Shown: one piece after another, positions 8,032 to 16,936 of the stretch | Layout of the letters: each line of letters starts with the position of its first letter | Numbering within the stretch: the stretch's first letter is position 1 | Assembly (NCBI GenBank): GCA_902522465.1 | Contig: CABYVV010000010.1 | Location: 1 to 47,751, forward strand | Length of the DNA stretch: 47,751 nucleotides | From: an uncultured Alphaproteobacteria bacterium | GTDB lineage: Bacteria; Pseudomonadota; Alphaproteobacteria; Methylaequorales; Methylaequoraceae | Reading direction: 5' to 3' | Program-made: the position numbers and the translations under genes | The notes under the pieces: generated by a model | What the model was told of the DNA's origin: nothing | The model's database searches: none | Seen by the model: only the letters and a program-made list of their open reading frames with translations

Positions 8032-11000
8032 CTACTCTTCAGTTGAGGAATCTCCAGACGCTCCGTCACTTCCAGTTGATGACCCTGCACTAGAGCTAGC
8101 TGCTGAAGATCCTCCACCTGATGAACCTCCGCTAATTGGACCGCTTGCAACAGAAGGAGGGCCACTTGTTCCCGGACTAGCACCAGGAGTTGATGACATT
8201 GCCACTACTTTTGGAATGGCTTGGGTTGCTCCAGTAATAATTTTTTTTCCTGATTTAGACAATTCTGCAATTTTATTCTCAATATTCCTCAAAGCTTTAA
8301 ATTTTGCTTTTAATTCAAATAAAAACTCATGTGTTTCTCCCAAAAGTGTATAGTTGGATGCATCTTTACCTACTAGTTTTAGTCCATTAGTGCCAATTTT
8401 ATTTAAACCTTCCCTAATCACTCTTACGCTTGTGCTACCGGAAAGCTTGACATCATCTTCTTTAAATTGATTTCTCATCCTTAATTGACCAGACGAGAGT
8501 TTAACATTTCTGTTTATTCTGTTAATTTTTCTTGCCCCACTTAGTTTTATTGGTTTTTTTGTAACAGTAACATTATGTTGGCCACCTGTTAAAGTGTAAT
8601 TACTTGCCAATCCTCCATTAGAGCCATCAACTAAGGAGAGCCCTACTGTTGAAGCTAAATTTGAACTAGATTGAGTGTTTGCCGAGGACAATGAACCGTT
8701 TCCAGAAAGAGTAAGCGTTTCTTTACCAACAAAGTTTCCTACTGTTAAATCTTTAGAACTTACAATAGTAGTACCGTTATAATTTCGTGTTCCTGTCAAA
8801 CTTACAGGTTTTGGTGAAATTTGAGCATTATTAATTGTTTTTGCTGTTGAACTAGCAACTAGTCCATAAGCATTACCATGTCTACTATGGATGGCTGAAG
8901 TTATAGAATAGGCTGAATCTGCTCTAACTATATTTGAGTTACCTGAATCTTTTGTATCATAGGTATATGTTTTATTACTCAATGCAACATTTACATTGCT
9001 TGAAAGTCCATTTACGGAGGTTACCGCTACATTTCCAAAGGTAGAAGAAGAAGCTGAGGTCGTTCCGTCATAAACTTTAGTGACTTTTTGACTAGTACCA
9101 GTAATGTTACTATACGTCTTTGTTAGCACTCCTGGATCATAGCCCGTTAATATCCCATCCCCTGTACCACTTATTGAATTGCCATTAGAATAATTATATT
9201 GAATGAAATCTGCTGATGGCAGGTTACTAAAGTCATTATCCGATGAAGAATTAAACCTTGTTACTCTCCAATTACTGTTATCATTCTGCGTATTAATTGT
9301 GGGGATTGCACCTATTTCATAACCAGAAAGACTTATAGTAGTTCCGCTGTTATTTACTGCTGTCAAACTAGTACCAGTAATAGTACCAGTAGCTGTGTCA
9401 CCTGCTGTATTGATTGCCCCAGCAGTAATCGTACCCAAGGAAATGTTACCCGGTTGGTCATTGGTTAGGCCAGCCCCGCCATCTATTATGGCCGTCACAG
9501 TCCCAGTTCCTGCGTTAATTGTGGCATTGTTACTTATATCTGCTGTTCCACTACCTCTCTGTGAATCTACAACGCCATACGATGTTGATGTATTAGCACG
9601 AAGAGTTAAATCTCCATTAGCTGTTGTGATGTTCGAATTTATAGTAATATCACGCCCAGCAAGAAGTGACAAATCGCCCCCTGAACTTCCGCTGACGCTA
9701 ATTGCATTTGAAACTGTGATATCTTGATTAGCTCTTAAATATACATCCGTTCCTGCTTGCAACAAATCTTGTATGGTACCACTTCCAATAGCATTTGAAC
9801 TAGTTGAATCTGTTGAAAATGAGTTAACAGTTTCAATGCCAGCAGTTCCAGTTGCTCCTGCAAATGATCCGGTGGTGAATTCGTTATTATTATGATAAGC
9901 GACACCACTTAAGTTCGTAGTCCAACCTTGGCCTGGACCTTGCCATCCAAAATCTATTCTATCACCACCCGTTCTTTCTCCAAAATATATTAACAATGGA
10001 TAATACGTATCTGCCTGGAGTGTTACGTTGCTGCTATATCTAATTCTCATACCATGTGCACCTCTGTTATCCACTAATCTATTAGAAGTATTTCTTACAT
10101 TAATAAAATCGGACCATGAATCGACACTGTTCCAACCTTGAGTAAATAACCATGCCCAACTTGAATCATCACTGTAGGTATAAAATCTATGTGTGCCTGT
10201 TTGGTTAGGTTTAAAAAAACCTCTCCATTCTGCAGAGTATCTCTCAGCAAAGTTTCTACCTGGTGTTCTGTAATCAATTTTAGTGAAATCATTGCTAAAT
10301 CTGTTCCTCACTGATGATCTAGAATCTTGAGTTCTTCCACCAACAGTTCCAAAATAACTAAAGCTATCGTTAAAATAGTTATAATATACTTGTGCTCTTA
10401 ATCCATTATCCAAAGAACCTCCTGATGAACCACTTGCATCAACTGTAATATTCTTTGGATCTAAAAGCAAAGTACCATAATCTACACTCACACGATCTAA
10501 GTAAACAGTTCTTAAAAGATTTTTTGAGGAAATTTCAATAAAACCGCCTTTTGCTTTATTTTTTGAGGCCTCAGTAATCCACTCGTTATCTGCACTTAAA
10601 TACCCATTGGCATCAATTGACCCCATGAAGTCTGTGGTTTCATCTGACCAAACAACAGCAGTCCCACCTTGACCTAAAGCACTAGAGATGTTTATGTTAA
10701 CGTCGTAGTCAACAATTGTCTTTTGAGCATTGATAACCTCATTTTGGTTATCAAAACGATTTATAAATCCGTTATATTCTTTTCGACTAACAGTAGATAA
10801 CTGTTGGCCACCTAAATATTCACCGCCAATTCTTACTTTTCCACCCTGAGAGGTTCCTTTGGCAGAAATATCTGCTGAAGCCAACCCTATATTCTGTCCA
10901 GCAAAGTCAATATTGCCGCCTTGACCAGAATCCCCGTCAGCTCTGAAGGTACCTGAAGCAAGATTGTAGCTGTCTGCATGTAGTTTTATTAATCCTCCTC

Positions 11001-12156
11001 TAACAGAACCAGACATATCAACATTTGTTTGTGTTGTGGATAATAATACATCCTCTGAAACGACCATTAAGTCCCCACCATTTTCTTGTAACCCCTTTGC
11101 AACTATAGAACTATCAAGAACAAGCATTTTTTTTGCTTTGGCAGAAATTTTACCACCTTTTGAACCGCTTGCATGAGTTTCTCCTCCGTAATATACATTA
11201 GTACCAGTAATACTAAGAGAGCCAGATGGTGTCGCTGAGTTTTTACCAGATATGTTAATATTTCCTTCAATATTAATAAAATTATTATCATCTCCACCAA
11301 TAATCACATTACCTGTTTGTTGATCTACACTTGCTGTTGATATAATGCCTGATGAACCAACATTTACTGCACCAAACATTAACTTTTCTGCAGTTTTTGC
11401 AGACAATTGGACATATCCACCTTCAGCAATTAATGAACCACTATTTGTAACTAAACTCTCTAATTTTATCCCATTAATATCTGTAATGTTTGAAAGTTCT
11501 TTTGTTGGTACTGTTATTTTCATTAATCCGTTACCTGAAAAATCAAAGGTTATTTGTTCTCCAGCTCCCATAAAGATTTTTCCATATTTTGCTGTTATTG
11601 TTCCCTTGTTTGAAGCATAATTACCTAGAAGTGCAGCATGTCCAGAAGTATTTACTTCAACTTTCCCATGATTCTCTACTCCTTTAGATGTTTTGTTCTT
11701 ATAAAAGTTATGTCTACCCTCTAAAAAGTCGTTTGTTTTTATATCTAAACTTGATGCAGTGAATGAATTACTTCTAACAGCTCCTGACTTAGTTAAAAAT
11801 ACGCCGTTTGGGTTGACAAGAATTACATTGCCATTCGAATTTACCTGCCCAGCAATGTTTGACGGTGTTGATCCTAATACCCTATTAAGTGACGAAGAAC
11901 TTGATGATGGCATATTGAAATCAACAACTCCACCGGAGTGAACGGAAAACGAATTCCAATGGATTACAGAATTATGACTACTTTGGTTTATAATCATATG
12001 GTTCGGATTTATTGAGGCTATTTGAACACTGCCGTTTTGGACAGAACCACCAGTCGGCATGTCCGCAGCTATTGCTGAGATACCTGGACTTAATGTTATA
12101 ACACTGCACAAAATGCCAGCTATAAAGGAATTAAATTTGTTTTTCTTTAGAATCAT
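8032..12156 (-). CDS. TpsA2: complete two-partner-secretion exoprotein with a PA14-like domain
   Basis: 1374 residues. A signal peptide (about 1-31) precedes a TPS domain (about 32-300) with the NPNG motif (GNVILVNPNGVF), then Gly-rich beta-helix sequence with the GTLLLDPKNI motif near residue 560. Residues about 575-755 look like a PA14 domain: RAQVYYNYF, then FKPNQTGTHRFYTYSDDSSW, and later RIRYSSNVTLQADTYYPL and DRIDFGWQGPG. After more TPS-type repeats come two or three MBG/YDG-type repeats (cores near residues 1029 and 1127) and a low-complexity Ser/Gly tail (about 1325-1374) ending in acidic residues. PA14 domains often bind carbohydrate, so a glycan-binding adhesin is a reasonable inference. 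The ATG follows GAGGAA very closely. It is the partner of TpsB2, 79 bases upstream. Confidence 0.92.
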   Translation of the reverse strand: MILKKNKFNSFIAGILCSVITLSPGISAIAADMPTGGSVQNGSVQIASINPNHMIINQSSHNSVIHWNSFSVHSGGVVDFNMPSSSSSSLNRVLGSTPSNIAGQVNSNGNVILVNPNGVFLTKSGAVRSNSFTASSLDIKTNDFLEGRHNFYKNKTSKGVENHGKVEVNTSGHAALLGNYASNKGTITAKYGKIFMGAGEQITFDFSGNGLMKITVPTKELSNITDINGIKLESLVTNSGSLIAEGGYVQLSAKTAEKLMFGAVNVGSSGIISTASVDQQTGNVIIGGDDNNFINIEGNINISGKNSATPSGSLSITGTNVYYGGETHASGSKGGKISAKAKKMLVLDSSIVAKGLQENGGDLMVVSEDVLLSTTQTNVDMSGSVRGGLIKLHADSYNLASGTFRADGDSGQGGNIDFAGQNIGLASADISAKGTSQGGKVRIGGEYLGGQQLSTVSRKEYNGFINRFDNQNEVINAQKTIVDYDVNINISSALGQGGTAVVWSDETTDFMGSIDANGYLSADNEWITEASKNKAKGGFIEISSKNLLRTVYLDRVSVDYGTLLLDPKNITVDASGSSGGSLDNGLRAQVYYNYFNDSFSYFGTVGGRTQDSRSSVRNRFSNDFTKIDYRTPGRNFAERYSAEWRGFFKPNQTGTHRFYTYSDDSSWAWLFTQGWNSVDSWSDFINVRNTSNRLVDNRGAHGMRIRYSSNVTLQADTYYPLLIYFGERTGGDRIDFGWQGPGQGWTTNLSGVAYHNNNEFTTGSFAGATGTAGIETVNSFSTDSTSSNAIGSGTIQDLLQAGTDVYLRANQDITVSNAISVSGSSGGDLSLLAGRDITINSNITTANGDLTLRANTSTSYGVVDSQRGSGTADISNNATINAGTGTVTAIIDGGAGLTNDQPGNISLGTITAGAINTAGDTATGTITGTSLTAVNNSGTTISLSGYEIGAIPTINTQNDNSNWRVTRFNSSSDNDFSNLPSADFIQYNYSNGNSISGTGDGILTGYDPGVLTKTYSNITGTSQKVTKVYDGTTSASSSTFGNVAVTSVNGLSSNVNVALSNKTYTYDTKDSGNSNIVRADSAYSITSAIHSRHGNAYGLVASSTAKTINNAQISPKPVSLTGTRNYNGTTIVSSKDLTVGNFVGKETLTLSGNGSLSSANTQSSSNLASTVGLSLVDGSNGGLASNYTLTGGQHNVTVTKKPIKLSGARKINRINRNVKLSSGQLRMRNQFKEDDVKLSGSTSVRVIREGLNKIGTNGLKLVGKDASNYTLLGETHEFLFELKAKFKALRNIENKIAELSKSGKKIITGATQAIPKVVAMSSTPGASPGTSGPPSVASGPISGGSSGGGSSAASSSAGSSTGSDGASGDSSTEE

Positions 12157-12235
12157 TTCCTCTAGTCTTTCTAAAAATAAAACTTTGCTTTATTTTCTGC
12201 CTAATTCAACGACAAAACAAGTCTTTTTTTTATTT

Positions 12236-13996
12236 TTAGAAGGCCATGTTTAGCATTAACATTAAATGATGCTTGTTTAATCTAACATCAGAGAGGATCT
12301 CAATTTTATCAGTAGCGATTGTTTTTGAGTATTCTATCTTCGCTGTTATATTTTTATCAAAATAAAAATAGTCATTAAAGTTATTAATTTGAAGACCAAA
12401 GCCAGCTGATTTTGCTGCTGTTCCCTTGTTTTCCGCGGCAGTTGGCCTATTTAGATAAGCAACTCCCATAGCTGAGTAAATGTAGGGAGTGATTGAAAAC
12501 TTATTAGATAGTGAGAAGTTTCTATTCAACTCACCTCTAATGTACCAAATTTTATCTCCTGAAATAGCTCCAGAGGTTAAAGCACTTATCTTATCCATTC
12601 CAATAACTGAGGACTGCTCAGAATTTAACAGAGCGTCATCAGTGTATTGTCCACCCAAGCCTATCTTCATCAAGTAACTAGAAAGCACGTAAAATGAATA
12701 AGATGAACTAACCCTAAAATGATGATATTGAGATGTTCCTGATGTTCTAGATAATGGAATATCAACTGCCTCACTGGCTGATCTTGACGCAATATCAAGT
12801 CCTCGAGATAGTTCGGAATCAAAGTAAATACAACCTCTAGGGCAACCATAATAACTTAGACCAATTCTTAAGCTTGTAAGTCTATCATGAGATAAGATTT
12901 GATCAACACCTGCTGCGTTAGTTTGTTGAAGTTCATCGACCCAACTAATATTCCCTCTTAATATCCATGAAGAATCCGTCCGAAGTAACAGTGGATAAGT
13001 CATTCCAAATGAACCTGACTTCATGTTTGATTCAATCCCTAATGATGCAATATCACCGCCTGGTCGTGTCATACTCTCTGAGTATGAAAGGTTAGTTTTA
13101 AGGCCATTATCTCCCAAAGGATATGAAAAAGATAACCCACCGCCCCTGATTGTTACTGCGTGTCCTGTTCCTTTCATTCCTTTGATTGTTGGCTTCGCTA
13201 ACCCGAACATCGTTAAACCCTCACCAAATCCAAAGGGTGAGTTAATAGTTGATTGTAAAACTCCTAACTGCCTTCCTAATTCCTCACTTTGAGTATTGCT
13301 AAAATTAATGCTTCCTGAGATCAATTTATGTTTAGCTTCAACAACCAAGATAGTTGCTCCTTCAATTGAGCCCTGGGCAAAAGCTGTGTTAATTTCTAAC
13401 CCTGCGACTTGACTAGCTAATAAAAGTTTTTTCTCTAACAATGAGTTTTTTATATTTTTCTTATCCTTAAGTTCCCTTAGGTACCTAAATATTGCTTTTC
13501 TCTGAACTTTAGGGACCTTTTCAAGATTAATCTTTTCTATAAAGCCATCAACGACTTTAAAAAAAACAGTTGCACCATCGGGTTTCAACTCTTGCTTTGG
13601 TAAAATAACTCTCACTAAAGGAAAATCTCTAGTTTGATAATCTTTGGTCATCTTATTTGCTAAGATGTTTAATTCATCTATACTTCTTGATTTTCCAATT
13701 AATTGATTTTTGTAGGTTTCAAAGTTTATTACATTTTGTAATTCTTTTGAGGCGATAATTACAAGCGAGTCGATGGTGACATAAATTTTCTCTTGCTGCA
13801 CTTTACTTTTTTTGATGTTTTCTAAACCATTTAGAAGCTCTCGGTCTTCAAACCTTTGAATTTTTTCTCTTTCAATATCTTCGAAAACCTTTGGTACAGT
13901 CTGACTTGGTAATGTGGTGCCAGCATTCAAATTTTTTGAAAAAAAAAACAAAAACAAAACAAAGAAAAATTTTAAACCAGCTTGTTTCATTTCCAT
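12236..13996 (-). CDS. TpsB2: two-partner-secretion outer-membrane transporter (ShlB/FhaC family)
   Basis: About 586 residues: signal peptide (hydrophobic core at about 10-22, then NLNA), POTRA_2-type domain with RVILPKQ and VDGFIE, then a barrel domain ending in Phe. It is clearly paralogous to TpsB1 over its whole length, with shared segments such as TSGAISGD, SMTRPGGD and SDVRLNK. The L6 signature VRGY/F is replaced by ISAL near residue 470. The beta13 Asp position is Ala (PYIYSAMG), as in TpsB1. A C-x3-C pair (CPRGC) occurs near residue 386. Codons upstream of ATG 13996 are TTG repeats, so that ATG or the one at 13990 is the likely start. It should export TpsA2, encoded next. Confidence 0.9.
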   Translation of the reverse strand: MEMKQAGLKFFFVLFLFFFSKNLNAGTTLPSQTVPKVFEDIEREKIQRFEDRELLNGLENIKKSKVQQEKIYVTIDSLVIIASKELQNVINFETYKNQLIGKSRSIDELNILANKMTKDYQTRDFPLVRVILPKQELKPDGATVFFKVVDGFIEKINLEKVPKVQRKAIFRYLRELKDKKNIKNSLLEKKLLLASQVAGLEINTAFAQGSIEGATILVVEAKHKLISGSINFSNTQSEELGRQLGVLQSTINSPFGFGEGLTMFGLAKPTIKGMKGTGHAVTIRGGGLSFSYPLGDNGLKTNLSYSESMTRPGGDIASLGIESNMKSGSFGMTYPLLLRTDSSWILRGNISWVDELQQTNAAGVDQILSHDRLTSLRIGLSYYGCPRGCIYFDSELSRGLDIASRSASEAVDIPLSRTSGTSQYHHFRVSSSYSFYVLSSYLMKIGLGGQYTDDALLNSEQSSVIGMDKISALTSGAISGDKIWYIRGELNRNFSLSNKFSITPYIYSAMGVAYLNRPTAAENKGTAAKSAGFGLQINNFNDYFYFDKNITAKIEYSKTIATDKIEILSDVRLNKHHLMLMLNMAF

Positions 13997-14016
13997 CAAC
14001 AACAAAATTAATTCTG

Positions 14017-14031
14017 TTGATAGTATATCAA
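14017..14031. promoter_or_regulatory. Inverted repeat upstream of tpsB2, possible operator
   Basis: TTGATA-GTA-TATCAA is a perfect 6-bp inverted repeat about 20 bases upstream of the tpsB2 ATG. On the minus strand it overlaps TATACT (14027-14022), a plausible -10 element. No convincing -35 is visible. A dimeric regulator site is possible; this is inference from symmetry and position only. Confidence 0.3.
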
Positions 14032-14077
14032 AAGCCTTAGTTTTGCTAGCTTTTTATGATATTAAAATATTATTAGT

Positions 14078-14094
14078 CCACAGGCTGTGGAAAA
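14078..14094. promoter_or_regulatory. Palindrome with DnaA-box-like half between amt and tpsB2
   Basis: CCACAGGCTGTGG (14078-14090) is a near-perfect palindrome just after the amt stop codon. TGTGGAAAA (14086-14094) fits the relaxed DnaA-box consensus. A closely similar block, with one exact DnaA box, lies upstream of tpsB1 at 7921-7945. It could serve as a weak amt terminator or as a shared regulatory site for the two TPS modules. Confidence 0.35.
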
Positions 14095-14096
14095 TT

Positions 14097-15365
14097 TCAG
14101 TTGTTATATCCACTTTCCCCATGTAAAGACGTATCAAGTCCCTCCAATTCTTCGTCTTCAGTTACCCTAAGATCTGAGAACATAGAGATAGTTTTTAAAA
14201 TTAGAAAAGTCATCACAATTGTCCATAGCCCAGTTACAAAGACTCCGTATCCTTGAATCTTTAAATGATCCATAACTGAATTCCCCTCATCTAATCCAAC
14301 ACCACCTAATTGACTTTGCATCAACGAGGCGCATAGAACTGTTCCGATCATTCCTCCAATACCATGAACTGCAAAAACATCAAGGCTATCATCGATTTTC
14401 ATTTTTATTCTAATTATATCTACCGCCAAATAACACAATACACCACCTAAAAGACCTAAAATCAAGCCTCCTTGAACACCAACAAAGCCGGATGCCGGAG
14501 TGATTGTAGCTAATCCAGCTACCATTCCAGTCGCCATTCCAACTAACGAGGGTTTCCCAAATCTTAACCACTCTATCACAATCCATGAAAAAGCTCCCAC
14601 GGAGGCTGCAATATGTGTTACAAGTATTGCCTTAGAAGCAGTCGCATCCGCTGCAAGTGCAGACCCTCCATTGAAACCAAACCAACCTACCCAAAGCATT
14701 GAGGCACCAATCATTGTTAGAACTGGGCTATGTGGTGGTGAAACAGTGTTTTTTTCAAAATTTCTTCTTTTTCCCAAGACAAGAGCTATTATTAAAGCTG
14801 CTAGACCTGCTGTTGTATGAACAACCAAACCACCTGCGAAATCCTTTATACCCATTTGCGCCAAAAAACCGCCACCCCATACCCAGTACGCAACCGGACA
14901 GTAAACAACCGCAAGCCAGAGAAGTGAGAAAGATAGTATAACAGAAAATTTTATCCTTTCGACATATGCTCCAATTACCAAAGCGGGAGTTATTATACAA
15001 AATGTCATCTGGAACATTGCAAATAGATCTTCTGGAATTGTGCCTACTAGAGAATCTGAAGGGATGTTAAGAAACAGCTTTTCAAAATTACCAATTAAAC
15101 TGGATTCACCTTGAGAAAATGCTAATGAATATCCGAAAATAACCCAAATGATTGACATTAAACATGCTATTCCAAAATGTTGGCAGAGTACAGATACGAC
15201 ATTTTTTGATTGCACCAATCCTGCATAAAAAAGGGCTAAACCAGGAAGTGTCATAAATAGTACAAGGCTAGAAGAAGTCAATATCCAAGATATATCACCG
15301 CTGTTCGTTGAGGCATTTGCAAAACCAGAAAAAATTGTAAGTATGAAAAATAAAATTTTACTCAG
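14097..15365 (-). CDS. amt: Ammonium transporter (Amt family), probable CTG start
   Basis: Inner-membrane ammonium channel of the Amt/MEP/Rh family with about 11 membrane segments. Family marks include MTLPGLALFYAGLV, WFGFNGGSALAAD, and the twin pore histidines in VVHTTAGLAA and FAVHGIGG. The first ATG or TTG in frame (TTG 15281) would delete the conserved start of the mature protein (GDISW). The frame stays open upstream, and a CTG at 15365, four bases after GGGGAG, begins a clean signal peptide (MSKILFFILTIFSGFANA), giving 422 residues. Many Gram-negative Amt proteins have such a cleaved signal. No glnK/PII gene is adjacent, which is less usual. Product call is firm; the non-AUG start is inferred. 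Confidence 0.93.
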   Translation of the reverse strand: MSKILFFILTIFSGFANASTNSGDISWILTSSSLVLFMTLPGLALFYAGLVQSKNVVSVLCQHFGIACLMSIIWVIFGYSLAFSQGESSLIGNFEKLFLNIPSDSLVGTIPEDLFAMFQMTFCIITPALVIGAYVERIKFSVILSFSLLWLAVVYCPVAYWVWGGGFLAQMGIKDFAGGLVVHTTAGLAALIIALVLGKRRNFEKNTVSPPHSPVLTMIGASMLWVGWFGFNGGSALAADATASKAILVTHIAASVGAFSWIVIEWLRFGKPSLVGMATGMVAGLATITPASGFVGVQGGLILGLLGGVLCYLAVDIIRIKMKIDDSLDVFAVHGIGGMIGTVLCASLMQSQLGGVGLDEGNSVMDHLKIQGYGVFVTGLWTIVMTFLILKTISMFSDLRVTEDEELEGLDTSLHGESGYNN

Positions 15366-15544
15366 AAAACTCCCCTTTACACTTAATGAATGATACCAGT
15401 TTTGAATTTAAATAGAAATGAAAATATAAAATTTACTCTTTTTCAATTAATGCCTAAAAAATCAACAAAATATGTTCTGATTTAAATAAATTTGCTCAGA
15501 CTTATCAAATTTTTCTAAAATGATAGTATTATTTTATAAATCTA
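15366..15544. promoter_or_regulatory. Divergent intergenic region between amt and mnmE
   Basis: This 179-base A/T-rich gap must hold the amt and mnmE-operon promoters. One weak plus-strand candidate is TTGCTC (15492-15497), 18 bases before TAAAAT (15516-15521). I see no riboswitch-like structure, hairpin or small ORF worth calling. Confidence 0.3.
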
Positions 15545-16936
15545 ATGAACAAATATATAAATCAAACTATTTTTGCACTTTCTACAGTGTATGGAAGATC
15601 AGCTGTTGCAATTTTTAGGATCTCTGGTCCAGAATCCACTGAAATAGCAAAAAAATTTTGCAAAATTAAAAAGTTGAAGGACAGATACGTTCATTATTCG
15701 ACAATCTATGACCAAGACTTAAAGGTAATTGATAAAGGAGTTATAATTTTTTTTAAATCGCCACGATCATACACTGGTGAAGATGTTTTGGAGCTTCATG
15801 TACACGGAAGTATATCAATAATCAAGAAAATCACAAAATTTTTATCTAGTCTCCCGAAAGTATGTCCTGCTAGCCCTGGAGAGTTCTCCAAAAGAGCATT
15901 CATGAACGGTAAAGGAAGCGCTTTGTATTTCGAGGGGATAAACAATTTAATAAATTCTGAAACTGAGAACCAACGCTTGATTGCAAACAAGCAAATATTT
16001 GGGAATGTTTCTCAAAAATGTACTATTTGGAGAAATAATATATTGGAGATAATGGCCCTTATCGACGCTGAAATCGAGTTTTCAGAGGAAATCAGAAGCA
16101 ATAATAAAAATCAGTATAAAAAAAAGCTAAAGCTAATAAAACATGATATTTCTAAGCCCATTAAAAATTTCAAAGAAACAAATAATTTGATGCACGGATC
16201 AAACATAATGATAATTGGACCAACAAATGTGGGTAAGTCCTCTTTATTCAACCTTCTTGTACAGGAGGAAAAAATGATAGTTTCCCCGATTAGAGGGACA
16301 ACAACAGATCAATCAATGCAATCAATTGATGTGGCTGGAAAAAAAGTAAACATAATAGACTCTGCTGGCATAAGGAGTCCACAAAATATTATCGAAGCTA
16401 AAGGTATCGATAAGACAATTCAGAATATCGATAAAATCGAAAATTTTATCTTGGTTTTATCTCCAGATTCACTCGATAAGGACAACCTTGTTAATACTTG
16501 TAAAATCATAGAAAAGATAAAGTCAAAAAAAATAGTGGTTTTCTTTAATAAATCGGACTTAGAAGGATCACAAATAAAATTTAGGGAATGGAAAGAAAAA
16601 ATACCTGAGATAAATAAATTCAAATCGATATCAATATCTTGTATCAAAAAAAATATGACAAACGATATGTTGATTAAAATATTTAATTTTTTAAATAGTA
16701 GCTTATTAACAGTTGACACTAAACAGAAGGACCACTACTTTTCAGAAGTAAGGCAACATGAGTGTTTATTAAATATTACTAAAAATTTAACCTATGCCAT
16801 CAATAATTTTGATAATTTGGAAATATGTAATAAATACCTCAGAGATTCCATTAATAATTTTGATGAGTTATTTGGCAAACATAATACGGAAGATCAACTT
16901 GGTTTTATTTTCAAAAATTTTTGCATTGGAAAATAG
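15545..16936 (+). CDS. mnmE: tRNA uridine-5-carboxymethylaminomethyl modification GTPase MnmE
   Basis: 463 residues, normal for the family. With MnmG it modifies the wobble uridine (U34) of certain tRNAs. The N-terminal formyl-THF-binding domain shows the TIFALSTVYGRSAVAIFRISG opening type and PGEFSKRAF near residue 112. The inserted G domain has GPTNVGKSS (about 225-233), the switch segment GTTTD, DSAGIR and NKSD (about 335). The C-terminus is the family's catalytic CIGK. It begins the operon with mnmG, rsmG, parA, parB and dnaQ; the mnmG start codon follows its stop directly. Confidence 0.97.
   Translation: MNKYINQTIFALSTVYGRSAVAIFRISGPESTEIAKKFCKIKKLKDRYVHYSTIYDQDLKVIDKGVIIFFKSPRSYTGEDVLELHVHGSISIIKKITKFLSSLPKVCPASPGEFSKRAFMNGKGSALYFEGINNLINSETENQRLIANKQIFGNVSQKCTIWRNNILEIMALIDAEIEFSEEIRSNNKNQYKKKLKLIKHDISKPIKNFKETNNLMHGSNIMIIGPTNVGKSSLFNLLVQEEKMIVSPIRGTTTDQSMQSIDVAGKKVNIIDSAGIRSPQNIIEAKGIDKTIQNIDKIENFILVLSPDSLDKDNLVNTCKIIEKIKSKKIVVFFNKSDLEGSQIKFREWKEKIPEINKFKSISISCIKKNMTNDMLIKIFNFLNSSLLTVDTKQKDHYFSEVRQHECLLNITKNLTYAINNFDNLEICNKYLRDSINNFDELFGKHNTEDQLGFIFKNFCIGK

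Noticed and set aside
14500-15000. Overlapping ORFs antisense or out of frame within amt
   Set aside because: They run within a well-conserved membrane-protein gene and have no recognisable product.
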